Of a DNA stretch of 64,000 bases, positions 1-9,661 are shown one piece after another (the first letter of the stretch is position 1; the number at the start of each line of letters is the position of its first letter). The DNA lies in contig JASWJB010000204.1 of the NCBI GenBank assembly GCA_032433595.1, forward strand, positions 1 through 64,000, written 5' to 3'. The DNA is from Conoideocrella luteorostrata. Its lineage: Eukaryota; Ascomycota; Sordariomycetes; Hypocreales; Clavicipitaceae. Below the pieces are notes generated by a model that worked only from the letters and a program-made list of their open reading frames with translations, was not told the origin of the DNA and did not search any database. The position numbers and the translations under genes are program-made.

Positions 1-941
1 GCAGGTTATTTGTGGCAGAGAAACAGCCTGCCGGCCGCCACAGCCCTCGGCCCAGCAGTCCGCCAGCCTTGCGTAAATAAAGCTATTCACAACGCAAGCT
101 CTTTGGCTTCTGCCTCTCTGGGCCTCTTCTGCGACCAATGCATCTGTTCTCCGGGCATTAATATCACCGTCCGAGGCAACTGGAACCTGCGTAGCACTCT
201 CTCATGAGGCACCAGTATCAGTTTGCCAACACAGAATATACAATCGCTCGGCGAGAGAGACAAATACTTCCGGAGCCCATCATAACAGCTACATAATTTG
301 CGCCACAAAATACTGGTGACGACAGTGATGCCCGAAGCTGCTCTGGGAATTGGTTAGATTGTTCCCGCCATGATGCGTGCTGCTATTTAGCAAATGACGC
401 TAATAGGAGCTGTTATCCACCTCTAAGTGCAAATAGCGTCGGTGGAGGATGAACATATCATACTCGTGAGCACCCCTTCAATATCTCCACCCTTCCCACA
501 GCATCAAAGCCGAATTTCACATGAAGCCCAACCTCACATCAGTATCATGATAAGCCAGTCTCCAAGGTTTAGAGCCAAGGCCCTTTTTTCAATGATGTCT
601 AGGGTAGGTCAATAGGAAAGCCATCCCCGTTGGACGGTAGAATAACGGCCAAGCCAAGGTAATAGAGTTTGTCAGTGCCTATTTACGGCAGAACCTGGAC
701 AGTTTCGCTCAGTCTTTGCTGCCTTTCCATCGTTGTGTCGGTTAATATTGTTGCGTTATGTGCTTTCATGAGCATTCAAGAGCAATTTACAACCGTGGAA
801 AATAGTAGTGATAGATGGATTCAAATGAATAGATTAGTGGTAGCTTGAGCTGATGATCCTCTTGATTGATTCTGACCGTCCTGAAGAGCCCTGAAAGCGT
901 CTTATTTATAGCATCTTTCTGCCATCCATCTATAGCTACGG
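1..941. other. No supportable gene
   Basis: Only short unconvincing reading frames are present on either strand. The last 100 bases before the LTR (about 840-941) resemble about 25340-25400 (shared words such as CCTGAAGAGCC), so this edge is probably repeat-derived too. Confidence 0.5.
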
Positions 942-1154
942 TGTTGGAATCCCTCGTCAAGCATACAAGTAATTGCAGACGAGGTCACGTGGCCACCCTC
1001 GCGCGCCTCACTTATGCGGCGCGCTCGGGGACATTCCTCTTTCTCATCTTCTCCTTTCTTAGATAGTCACGAATGAATTAAATTGTTTTGTATATTGTTT
1101 TGCTTCACCCTCCGGTATCGATACCCTCGTCACCCGAAGCCCTGTGCTTCCTAC
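942..1154 (+). mobile_element. Solo LTR, family B
   Basis: This copy begins TGTTGGAATCCCTCGTCAAG and ends CTTCCTACA, so it has the TG...CA ends of an LTR. Inside is a conserved promoter-like block, CACGTGGCCACC then GCGCGCCT, a TATA-like stretch and GGCGCGCT. The same block occurs near 7160, 25820 (opposite strand) and 54010. The length, 213 bp, equals that of the 25671-25883 copy when the same ends are chosen. The 5-bp flanks (TACGG and GTCAG) do not match, so no target duplication is visible. No internal retroelement coding sequence follows. Confidence 0.6.
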
Positions 1155-1334
1155 AGTCAGATCGCCCCGAACGCATCCGCACGAGATGCTGTAATCACAG
1201 CCTTGTCCAGTCGACTTCTGCCTTCACAGATTGTTGATGCCGTCAAGTTTTTCGTGGCGATTTTCGGAGGATTTGCATCTGCACCGTCCCCATACTGCAA
1301 GCTAGGAAGCTTTGCGTATCCTTGCCGCCGTTGG

Positions 1335-2285
1335 AACTTGACTATTCCAAGTTACCCATCTTGCATCTCTTTCTTGTGCTTCAATCCTGCACTCCACGTT
1401 GACTAATCTTATGTCTCTGTCTTATTATGTCATCCTTTATTCCACGTCTCTTTCTTGCGCTTGTATCCTGAATTCCACGGTGACCAATCTAGCGTCTCTT
1501 TCTTGCTCTCATATGATGGATCCTCGTTACCCGTCTTGTCTCTCTTTCTTGTGCTTGTATCCTGCATTCCACGGTAACCAATCTTGCCTCTCTTTCTTGC
1601 TGTTATATGATGCATCCTCGTTACCCACCTTGTCTCGTTCTTGTGCTTATATCCTGCATTCCTCGTTACCCATCTTGCGTCTCCTTCTTATTCTGTTACC
1701 CTGTATTCCAGGTCCTTTTCTTGCTCTCTTGCCCTGAATTCCACGTCTCTTTCTGGTCGTCTTGTCCTGCTCTCTTGTTCTGAATTTCCCGTTTCTTACT
1801 CGCTCTGTTGTCTCGTATTCCACGTCTTTTTCTTGTTCTGTTATCTTGTGTTCCACCTCTCTTTCCTTGTCTCTTGTCCTGTATTCGGTCTCTTTCTTGG
1901 TCTCTTGTCCCGTTTTGATGTCCTATATTCCGCGGCTCTTGCTCTGTTCTATATTCTGTGTTCCACGTTTCTTTCTTGTTCTGTTATCTTGTGTTCTACG
2001 TCTCTTTCCTGCTCTCTTGTTCTATATTTCACGTTCTTCTTTTCCTCCTGTCCTGTATTCCGCGTCTCTTTCTTGCTCTGCTGTCCCATATGTCACGTCT
2101 CTTTCTTATTCTATTATCCTGCATTCCTGTGTTCTACGTTAACGTATCTTTCGTTTATTTCTTATTCCCTTGCATTTTTGTCGTGTTCCCTTGCGTCCCT
2201 TTCTTGTTCTGTTGTCTTCCATTCAATTATTCTACGTTAACCCATCTTGCATCTCTTTCTTGCTCTCTCATCCTCAAGACTGCGT
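1335..2285. repeat. Decayed pyrimidine-rich minisatellite
   Basis: About 950 bp of imperfect tandem repeats with a unit of roughly 30-33 bp. Recurring words are GTCTCTTTCTTG, CTGTTATCCTG and GTATTCCACG. Copies vary by substitution and small indels. The top strand is T/C-rich, which opens long but meaningless reading frames in all three top-strand frames (runs of Ser, Leu, Phe, Cys). The array starts within 200 bp of the solo LTR at 942-1154. Confidence 0.75.
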
Positions 2286-3449
2286 TGGGTCCAGACCAGG
2301 GAGATGTCAATCCAAGAGCATCCTTCTCATTAACCATTTCAAAATCGTGAGTTCGAGGCTTTGACGTCCGATGAGGCAGTGGTGTAGCATGTCGTTGATT
2401 CCTCTTCAGTCCGCACTGAGGTGCATCTTTGCGACAAATATGGTTTCAAGGCGGCGTATTTTCGGTATCGTAGTCGTTGCAAATGCCTCGTTGTGTCCAC
2501 AAGCCAGCAAGCATCGTCATTGCAGAGCCAAAAATCTTGTAGTATAATCGGACAGCGCAGGACCTTCCAAGTATTTGATATCTCAGTTTCGTTCAACTCG
2601 GAAACATCGGTCGTTAACTTAAATATGTAAGTTATGCTATGGATCGAGGAGGTACTTTCAACACGCTGTTTAGACTATACGTGCTCCAATCTTAGTTTGG
2701 GTCCGTCCGCCTCCGGGATCTTCTTCGATTCATGATCGACCTTGGCGGCAACTGGAGCGCCGACGACGATGCGCGCACCCGGGCTCTCAGTCTGCTTATC
2801 TAATGTGTGCGGTACCGCCGCATGAAGCTCCAGGGCATGAAGGACGTTGTAACTGAGCTCATGGTCAAGGACATGCAAATCGTCGCCGAGCTCGATGCCG
2901 ATAATCCGGCAGGTTCTCAAGCAGGACAGGGGTGGCAGGCGCATTGACACGGGATGAGCCGAATGTGGAGACGGGATCTGCATGAGGTCAGGGTTCCTGC
3001 CTGCGACAATTAGCAATGACATTTACGTTGGGCCGGAGTGAAAATCCACGCCTCGCCATTCCCCATGAACATCCGCGGCACATTTGCGCCAACCCGTGAG
3101 GGGCTGCACGGCGTGAAAACTTTGCATGGCCACAAGACACATGGTGGTAAAAAGAAGAAACTAGCACAGCGCAACGGACGCCGCGGGGATGAGATGAGTG
3201 ATGAGTCGCGTGATAAGGTGAAGTGGATGATCCAAATATGGATCCCATCCCCCTCCTCTTGCCCATGTCCACAGGGATGAGTGAAAAGATCGCGATAAAG
3301 CCAGATACCATACCCCGCATTTGCAAACCATCTGCGTGTGAGCCAGCGTAAAGTTGAACGTAAATAGGACATATTATCAGCCAGGCAGCTTGTAGAGTAT
3401 TGGTTAGGTCTGGGGATTCATTCATTACACCCTGATTACCTGCAAGCAG
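2286..3449. other. No recognised gene
   Basis: Several overlapping reading frames of 60-205 codons occur, none with a domain I recognise. A minus-strand frame at 2339-2596 (85 codons) has a Cys/His/Arg-rich look and could be a decayed fragment. The minus-strand frame 2675-3022 is also unidentified. The interval lies just downstream of a minus-strand kinase pseudogene and may include remains of it. Confidence 0.35.
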
Positions 3450-4370
3450 ACCTTCACAAGTCAGTCTAGAACGACACCCCTCCGAGAAACACATCGAGGA
3501 GAGAGGTGTCGTGCACGTGCTTGTCCATCCCGGATTCCCACGAAAATCCGTATTGAACGAAGCAGTGCTCCAAGGGTCCCGACCTCGCCTATCGCTCTGC
3601 TGCAAGTCCGAGCCAAAAGTGGTGAATGATGCTCCAACATCCGCCTAGAAAACTCGTCGAAATAGCGACCGTGAACGACAAGAATCCCCTACAAGTACGA
3701 CCGGCCGCCAGGGCTGCTGCAACCAAGAACACTCTCAAGTCCCAAAGCGCGATGTCGAATGGTTCAATGCCATCATCCGCCCAGTCAACGATACCCATGA
3801 TGTGGCTGGGATCCTGATCAACGAGGATATTCATGCTCGACAAACCTTGGTGTCGATTGATGAGCGGTGCCATTCGGCTCTGGGTCTGTTCGACAATGAC
3901 CGTGAACCAGTAGGTAGGGCGTATTGTAGAGGTGTACTTTGTCGTTGGTCGGGCTTTGTGCATTTCTGCACGACTCTGCGTAGAGCCTACGGCATAATGA
4001 TGGCAAAGGTTGAGCAGATTAGGTTGGCGCCGATTTTGGCAACCTACTTAGCCAAGTCTGTTATTGTGGCATCTTGCTTACCTGGTGCGAGACAACCGAC
4101 TGTGGACGGATATCCGATGCCGCGAAGGGCATCCATCCATAAGCCGTAGCGTGACGGAAAACTAGAGTTAGAACCATAGTAGGTAGTGGTTGGACCTAGG
4201 CGATGATGAGTGGTCTTGGCAATCTTGGCCGTCGAACAATTGAGAGGCGAGACTTTGAGTTGAATTTGGAAGATGCTGCCCGAGGCGGACAGTAGTGTAT
4301 AGCCTAGAAATACTTGCCAAGATACTGGTGTCACGACGCTGCTCGTGAGGCTCCGTGCACATGCATGCAT
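3450..4370 (-). pseudogene. APH-fold (aminoglycoside phosphotransferase-like) kinase pseudogene
   Basis: Fungal genomes carry many APH/choline-kinase-like proteins of unknown substrate. Here the N-lobe is recognisable on the minus strand around 4340-4050 (LGYTLLSASGSIFQIQLK, then LGPTTTYYG). The catalytic lobe lies around 3860-3700 (SSMNILVDQD followed by IMGIVDWADDGIEPF, the equivalent of the DFG region). A C-terminal piece in a third frame lies near 3560-3470 (FVQYGFSWESGMD). The parts are in different frames and separated by stops, and the catalytic HGD appears as HQG. No continuous product is possible, so it is a relic. It is related in family, not in close sequence, to the loci at 20591 and 56923. 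Confidence 0.6.
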
Positions 4371-4496
4371 TCGATTTGGGTTACTCTATCTCTGCATTCT
4401 AAAAAGTTCCGACACAAGGTACTGCCAGAGCACACTCTGCTCAGAGGAGCCTGTTTCTTAAGCCGTAGATTATTAATATAAGCTTAAGAGATCGGT

Positions 4497-4705
4497 GGTG
4501 GTGGGGATTAGTAGAGCAGGGAGGGGAAGGTAGTATGGAGGGAAAGAGTAGGTAAGAGAGAGCGCGGAAGCAAGGAGTAGGGGGGAGAGGAGAGTAATAA
4601 GAACAGAGTGAGCGAGAGAGAAGGATTAGATAGCAGAGCGGGGAAGAGAGAGTAGTGAGCAAAGATTGGTGGGAAAAGGAGAGGTAGGCAGCGAAGGCGG
4701 GGAGG
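4497..4705 (+). repeat. Polypurine tract
   Basis: About 200 bp of the top strand are almost only G and A (GGAGGGGAAGG, AGAGAGAGCG, GGGGGGAGAGGAG and similar), with occasional T and C. It is low complexity rather than a clear tandem unit. The Ser/Leu/Pro-rich reading frames on the opposite strand are products of this composition. Confidence 0.7.
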
Positions 4706-5389
4706 CATCCGCCTATTGCGTAATCAATGTGTAAAAGCGTGCTAGCGTAGCAAGTATTGGTTGGATCAAGGAGTTTCCAAAAAAGTCGTCAGGAAATTCC
4801 GGCGGTCCGTCAGCGGGCCGAGGATCTTCCCGACCGCTGTCTCGCTTCCACCGAAGCGAAGCCGCAGCCCGATTACACAGTATTTCATAAGTGCGCAAGA
4901 ATTCAAACCACTTGGGGTGGTGCAGTATGAGAGTGTAAAGAAACACAGTTCACCACATCGCCTCTGCAGACGAAGGTGCAGTGAAGTCATTAGCCTCATT
5001 TACTAACCAGCCTTGTTTTTGGTCTACCCCGCAGACTCAGTCGTGTACCACTTTTATTTGGCAGGCAGGGAAGGTGGTTGGCTGGTTGCGCACGGACTAG
5101 CTTCAACCAGGGTCAACTATTCTCCGCTGTCATTATCTGCTTGTCCACCCCGTTTCTTCATCATTCGGCCCTAGCTCTCTAGCATGCTTTGAATGTACGC
5201 CTCCCTGGCCTGTGCGGGTTATGGGGTGCCAATTCACAAGTCGTTTCGGAATGTCTCCGATTGAGAATAAAACGCGTCAGATCGAGGCCCTTGTGGTCGA
5301 GCTTCATGAGGAAACTGTCACAGAAAAAATATGAGCCTATTTAAGGGTTATAACTACATATGTAAAGTAGCCTCTGGCTACGCTATTTT
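4706..5389. other. No recognised gene
   Basis: Short frames at 4761-5006 (plus) and 4713-4999 (minus) overlap each other and carry no recognisable motif. The rest, about 5010-5390, has no frame over 60 codons except the edge of the following pseudogene. Confidence 0.4.
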
Positions 5390-5394
5390 TTTTT

Positions 5395-7075
5395 GTGATA
5401 GAAACTGTAACTGCGGCTGTGACGGCGGCCCACCGTACGTCAAGCCCAAGGCAACGGCGGAAGACTGCTGCTGCTGCTGCTGCTGCATCTTCCGCGCCGT
5501 CGGAACTCGAGACTGCTAGTGAACATATTAAGCGGATACGCAAGAGCTTGGGAGACGTTCAAATCGCAATAAAGGCGGCGATAATACCACAAGCACACGG
5601 CCTGTCACGACTTGGGTACTGGTAAAGCAGAGTGATAGACAAGACTTCTGAAGTATTCGTAGCTTCTTAGCAACAAGGTAGCACTGTATTGTGAACGATC
5701 TTAATCTCTGGCCTTCTAACAATTTTGTCTCCTCCTTCCCTTCTTATGCTTCGCTGCTACCCCGCAGTGAAGAGATTGCTAGCTGCATGATACCCTCCTC
5801 CAATAGGCTGAGGTGCATCACTGGATTCACGACGTCACGTGGCCTCTGAATGCCCTCACAAGCAGTAGCCTCTGACACGGCCAGGAATGCCAATCGCCCA
5901 AACCGCGATAATCGAACGGTCCAGAGCGACTTCACTATCAGCAACTCCAGACACTTCGAGCAGCCCGGGGTCGTTAGGCTCACCGCTTGTAGGTGCTGGT
6001 GGTTTGCGCTGTATTTCTCGCGAGAACTCAGACACGCCACCGCCAGATAGCCCGAGCTCCAGATGCCGAGACTCCCCAATCACTGCGAATTGATCGAATG
6101 GGGGAGAGACCGATTGATAACCTGAGAGGCATCATAGAGTCTGGTTCGTTTTCGGGCAAGATTACCATGGAGGATTTGTATGAAGTCGGCTGGGCAAATG
6201 TCAAATTTAACCAACCGGAGAAGTCCGAGCAGTGTGCGGTCAAGTAAAAGTCCACGTTCATCACGCCGGTGTGCGTGGGATTGGAAACTTCATATATGAG
6301 AAATTTTAGGCCGTTTGATCTTGCGAGACCAACGGTGGAGTGCCTCTCAAGCACAGAGGCCTGGACATTCCTGGACCAAACAGTGAGAGACCCACCGGAA
6401 GGACGACCATAATACTACACCGGCCCACGCCTGCTGTCGATCTGTGGCGAGCTGCTTCATCCGGGCTCCGTTCTCGCAGGGATTAGCCAAATCCAGGGAA
6501 TGAACTCTGTGTATGCTTATCTCGGGGAAAGGGGATCAGGCATTGCCTTCCATCGCGAAGACGCCCTTCTGCGATCCTGCAACCTCACTCTTGCTGGGTC
6601 AAGGCGTGGATTCTCATTCGACCATGTCACACGAACAAGTTTGAGGACTATATCCGCACATTCGCCATGACACCTGTGATCAATTCGTCCGACATCAAGG
6701 CCTGCTCATCCCCCCTTCCGAACTACGCAGCCAGAATATCGACTTCGACATACACTGCACCAAGCCCGGTGAATAAATCGTCACACAACCCAGACAATAC
6801 CACTCTTGTCACCAACTTCACAGAGAGCAGCTCCGCCATTTTAGTAAATTTTCTCCTCCCGACGAGGACCCTCTCCCGCCCGAACTACGATTTTGTTCCG
6901 ACTGCGGGCTCATCAACTTCTACAGCAACGGCAAATTGAAGTTTGCGGACAGACTCTCCGAGATACGAAAATACGCGGCCGAAATAGCAGAGCGGGAGCC
7001 ATCCTGCGAGCTGCCCAGATTCAATTACTGCAATCCCTGTACCCAAATGTATTCAAACTAGCAGCACTACTCCAT
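5395..7075 (+). pseudogene. JmjC-domain protein pseudogene
   Basis: JmjC proteins are Fe(II)/2-oxoglutarate oxygenases, often histone demethylases. The relic opens with an Ala-rich, helix-like stretch (about 5400-5620), then a Ser/Pro-rich part (5890-6090), then GRIIESGS-type sequence. The JmjC core is at about 6480-6600 (MNSVYAYLGERG, then AFHREDALLRSCNL, which holds the H-x-E/D iron-binding pair). Later pieces (KAWILIRPCHTNKFEDYIRTF; CDQFVRHQGLLIPPSELR; FCSDCGLINFYSNGK) lie in other frames. In-frame TAA stops at 6245 and 6410 both read as CAA with a C-to-T change. At least three frameshifts occur between 6590 and 6880, and another TAA is at 6774. The 3' end stops short of an LTR fragment. 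It is certainly not functional; the family call rests on motifs read by eye. Confidence 0.6.
5465..5486. repeat. CTG trinucleotide repeat
   Basis: About seven CTG units, read as poly-Ala in the frame of the surrounding JmjC pseudogene. Confidence 0.85.
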
Positions 7076-7115
7076 ACAAAAGCGGTGATTTCACAATTCT
7101 TCAAGCTTATAATAG

Positions 7116-7221
7116 TGTTGGGATCCGTCGTCAAGCGTACGAGCAAGTACAGACAGGGTCACGTGGCCACCCTAGCGCGCCTCTTTTATACGGCGCGCTC
7201 GGGGGCATTCCTCTTCCTACA
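7116..7221 (+). mobile_element. Truncated LTR, family B
   Basis: It starts TGTTGGGATCCGTCGTCAAG and keeps the conserved promoter block (CACGTGGCCACC, CTTTTATACGGCGCGC). It loses similarity to the 942 copy after CTTCCTAC. It lies 40 bp after the last recognisable JmjC residues, so it may mark the break in that gene. Confidence 0.6.
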
Positions 7222-7333
7222 AATAGCCAGCTGTCAAAACGGTACGCACAGAGCCCTGCAGAGTTTCGGCGACCCAAAGAAACGCATCTAGCAACATGTT
7301 TCCAATATCAAGGAGTCGGAGAAGGATTCCGAC

Positions 7334-7951
7334 TTGCAGGCAGTTTGTCGCCGATATGATCAGCTACTTCTTGCCGCCGATTTGGAAAGGACAAGACAGG
7401 GACAGTTGCGATGCAGCACAGATGTTCTCCACACAACATGCCGCAAGGCTAACTGGTCGATGGGCCGTTTGAAATATAATCGAAGATCTGGGCAAGCCTG
7501 GAGGCACTTTTCGGACGCTTTTGATAGCTTGGTCTGCTTTAGCACTACAAGTCGGGCGTTTGCCGGCACTGGTGTGAAGGCTTCGAAGGTGGATTACACT
7601 GCGGTTGCGCACCACGAGGCCGACTGTAGAGCTCTCAAAGAGCTGCTCAACGATGACCATGTATGGGCGCTGTGCGCGGCTGGACGGACTTTTCAGTAAA
7701 GCCTCGTGCGGTCACCGCTTCTTAAGATTAGATGGGAGACGGAGAATATAGAGGGCTTGATGTCTATGCCAATGAATGAGATCATATCTGAGAACCGTGT
7801 GATGGATGCCTTGCTAGGTGGCGGTGTGTATGCATTGCGTATTCCACATGAAGCGATGGAGGCATTAGAGAGCGACGTGTGCGACACAGTTGGTAGTTGG
7901 TACGGAATACGGAGTAATGAATCGCCGCTCCACATGGCGAAGACAAGGTAA
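7334..7951 (+). pseudogene. Unrecognised coding remnant
   Basis: One plus-strand frame stays open for most of this interval, broken once by TAA at 7697-7699 (FQ-stop-SLVRSPLLK). Its second half (ENIEGLMSMPMNEIISENRV, GGVYALRIPHEA) has protein-like composition but no motif I know. It may be the far C-terminal part of the JmjC relic beyond the LTR fragment, or a separate dead gene. Confidence 0.25.
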
Positions 7952-9661
7952 TGGCCTTGCTGGAATTTAGTCATCTTTACTAACATCACTCACTCAACAA
8001 GAAGAATCGATTTCGTCGCTTGCCTCACCAAGAATTCATCCACGTCCGACCTCTTCCATAGACTATACACAAGGGCAGATCTTATCAGAAAGAAAAGTTC
8101 CCCTAACCCATGTGCCGTGCTTTCTCTCTTACCATATGGAATGGTCGGCACATTTTGATTGAGCGTACACAGTACATGCGAAATTACGAGGTGCTCCGGA
8201 AAAAGCATGTCTTGCAAGTGTGTCTTCGGCTGAGAATGTCAGCGGCCCATTCGGCAGGATGAACCCCCGGGGGGTTTCTGCTCATGATGCGATGATCCTT
8301 GTCTTTGTTACAGCCATGATGAACGCCGAGGTAGAGGCATCAAGCGATGCAGATTGGGTGCTACTATTGCAACAGTCGATCCTTCACTGGCAAAGGCTGT
8401 ATTCTGACAGACCGATCCGTAGAGCCACTCCACGGTTGCAGCCGTCATAGCTTAAAGGGTGCATGCAGAGCCATGCTAAATTGAAGCCGTCAACTACGTC
8501 GGGAATACGGCAGCCTCCTACTAACGATGCGTAAATTCCTGGCCTGCACCAGTTGATGCACGTAGTTTTATAGTCTCAATGCGTCACAAGATTCTCTTGG
8601 TTTTAGTTTATTTGGCTTTGAAACCGATCACTAAGTTAACGTCAACATGATCTTCCTTGAAAGCTTCGACTTAAACCCCGCCTGTAGTGATGGGTTCTGC
8701 GACGTCCTGTTTCGATGGCAAGTAGTTCTGCCTATTGGCTCATCCGGAAATTTGGCGCATGCCTCTTGAGGAACGAATTGTTGTTCTTTAAGTGCCTTAA
8801 GTAAAGTTTACGCTCTTTGCGTAGTACGCGGAGGACAGGCCGTCGCTCCTGAGCGTGTTTTGAGGGCTCTCACACCTATTAGATTCGTCTTGCTGGGGTG
8901 ATCATTGGAAACTTGGTTTGTCGTCTCATGAAGTCGTATTGCCGATTTTTGCATATTGAGCACGTGCTGTGTCTTGCTTGTTTTCTCGCGTATTTATTAT
9001 ACTATTAACAAGCCAAAGTGAAGATGCGAATGTTGCGCGCCGAAAGCAGAGCTTAGAGAAGATGCAGCTGCATGAGCTACGACGTTAAGACCAAGTTATC
9101 TCACTGAAAAGTGGCTAGTTCCCGCGCCTTGTCTTTATCGTGGGTCAGTTACAACTAGCCCTGTCAGCTATCCGGGCATAGCCGAAGGACCCTTGGACTA
9201 ACAGGGGATACCTGGCTCGACAGCCCCTCAGTACCCTACCTACACTAAACATGGATGGCTTGCCAAAGATGCTTATATCGCGATTTACGTCTTGTATGGT
9301 AATCTACAGCCATGTATGGACTTAAGCTAATTGTTGTCGGACGGCTCAATGCCATTGCTACCAGCAGCTATTCTCTAATAGGTTGACGATGCAGGGTGGT
9401 GTGGACACCATAAGCACCTGTTAGATTGGCGGGGATATGCGACTAGAGCCACGCAAATTCATTCTATGGCATGCGGCTGTCTGGATGAGGGGTAGCAAAC
9501 GCATGCCCGCCCACTGGAAGCCGAAGAAAAAGACCATCTCCGAAGAGAGGCTACGCGAACAAGACGCCCAGGATCCAGCACTAGACTCAGGGCCTTGACC
9601 GCGTTGGACCCATTGTAAAAACAGGAAACGCACAGTGTATCCAACACTCTACGTCCCTACA
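7952..9661. other. No recognised gene
   Basis: Frames at 7990-8217 (minus) and 8220-8450 (plus) are short and unrecognised. From 8460 to 9420 there is no frame above 60 codons on either strand. I see no repeat or structural RNA here. Confidence 0.45.

Noticed and set aside
1399..2350. Long plus-strand frames rich in Ser, Leu, Cys and Phe
   Set aside because: They are produced by the pyrimidine-rich minisatellite, and all three frames are open in turn.
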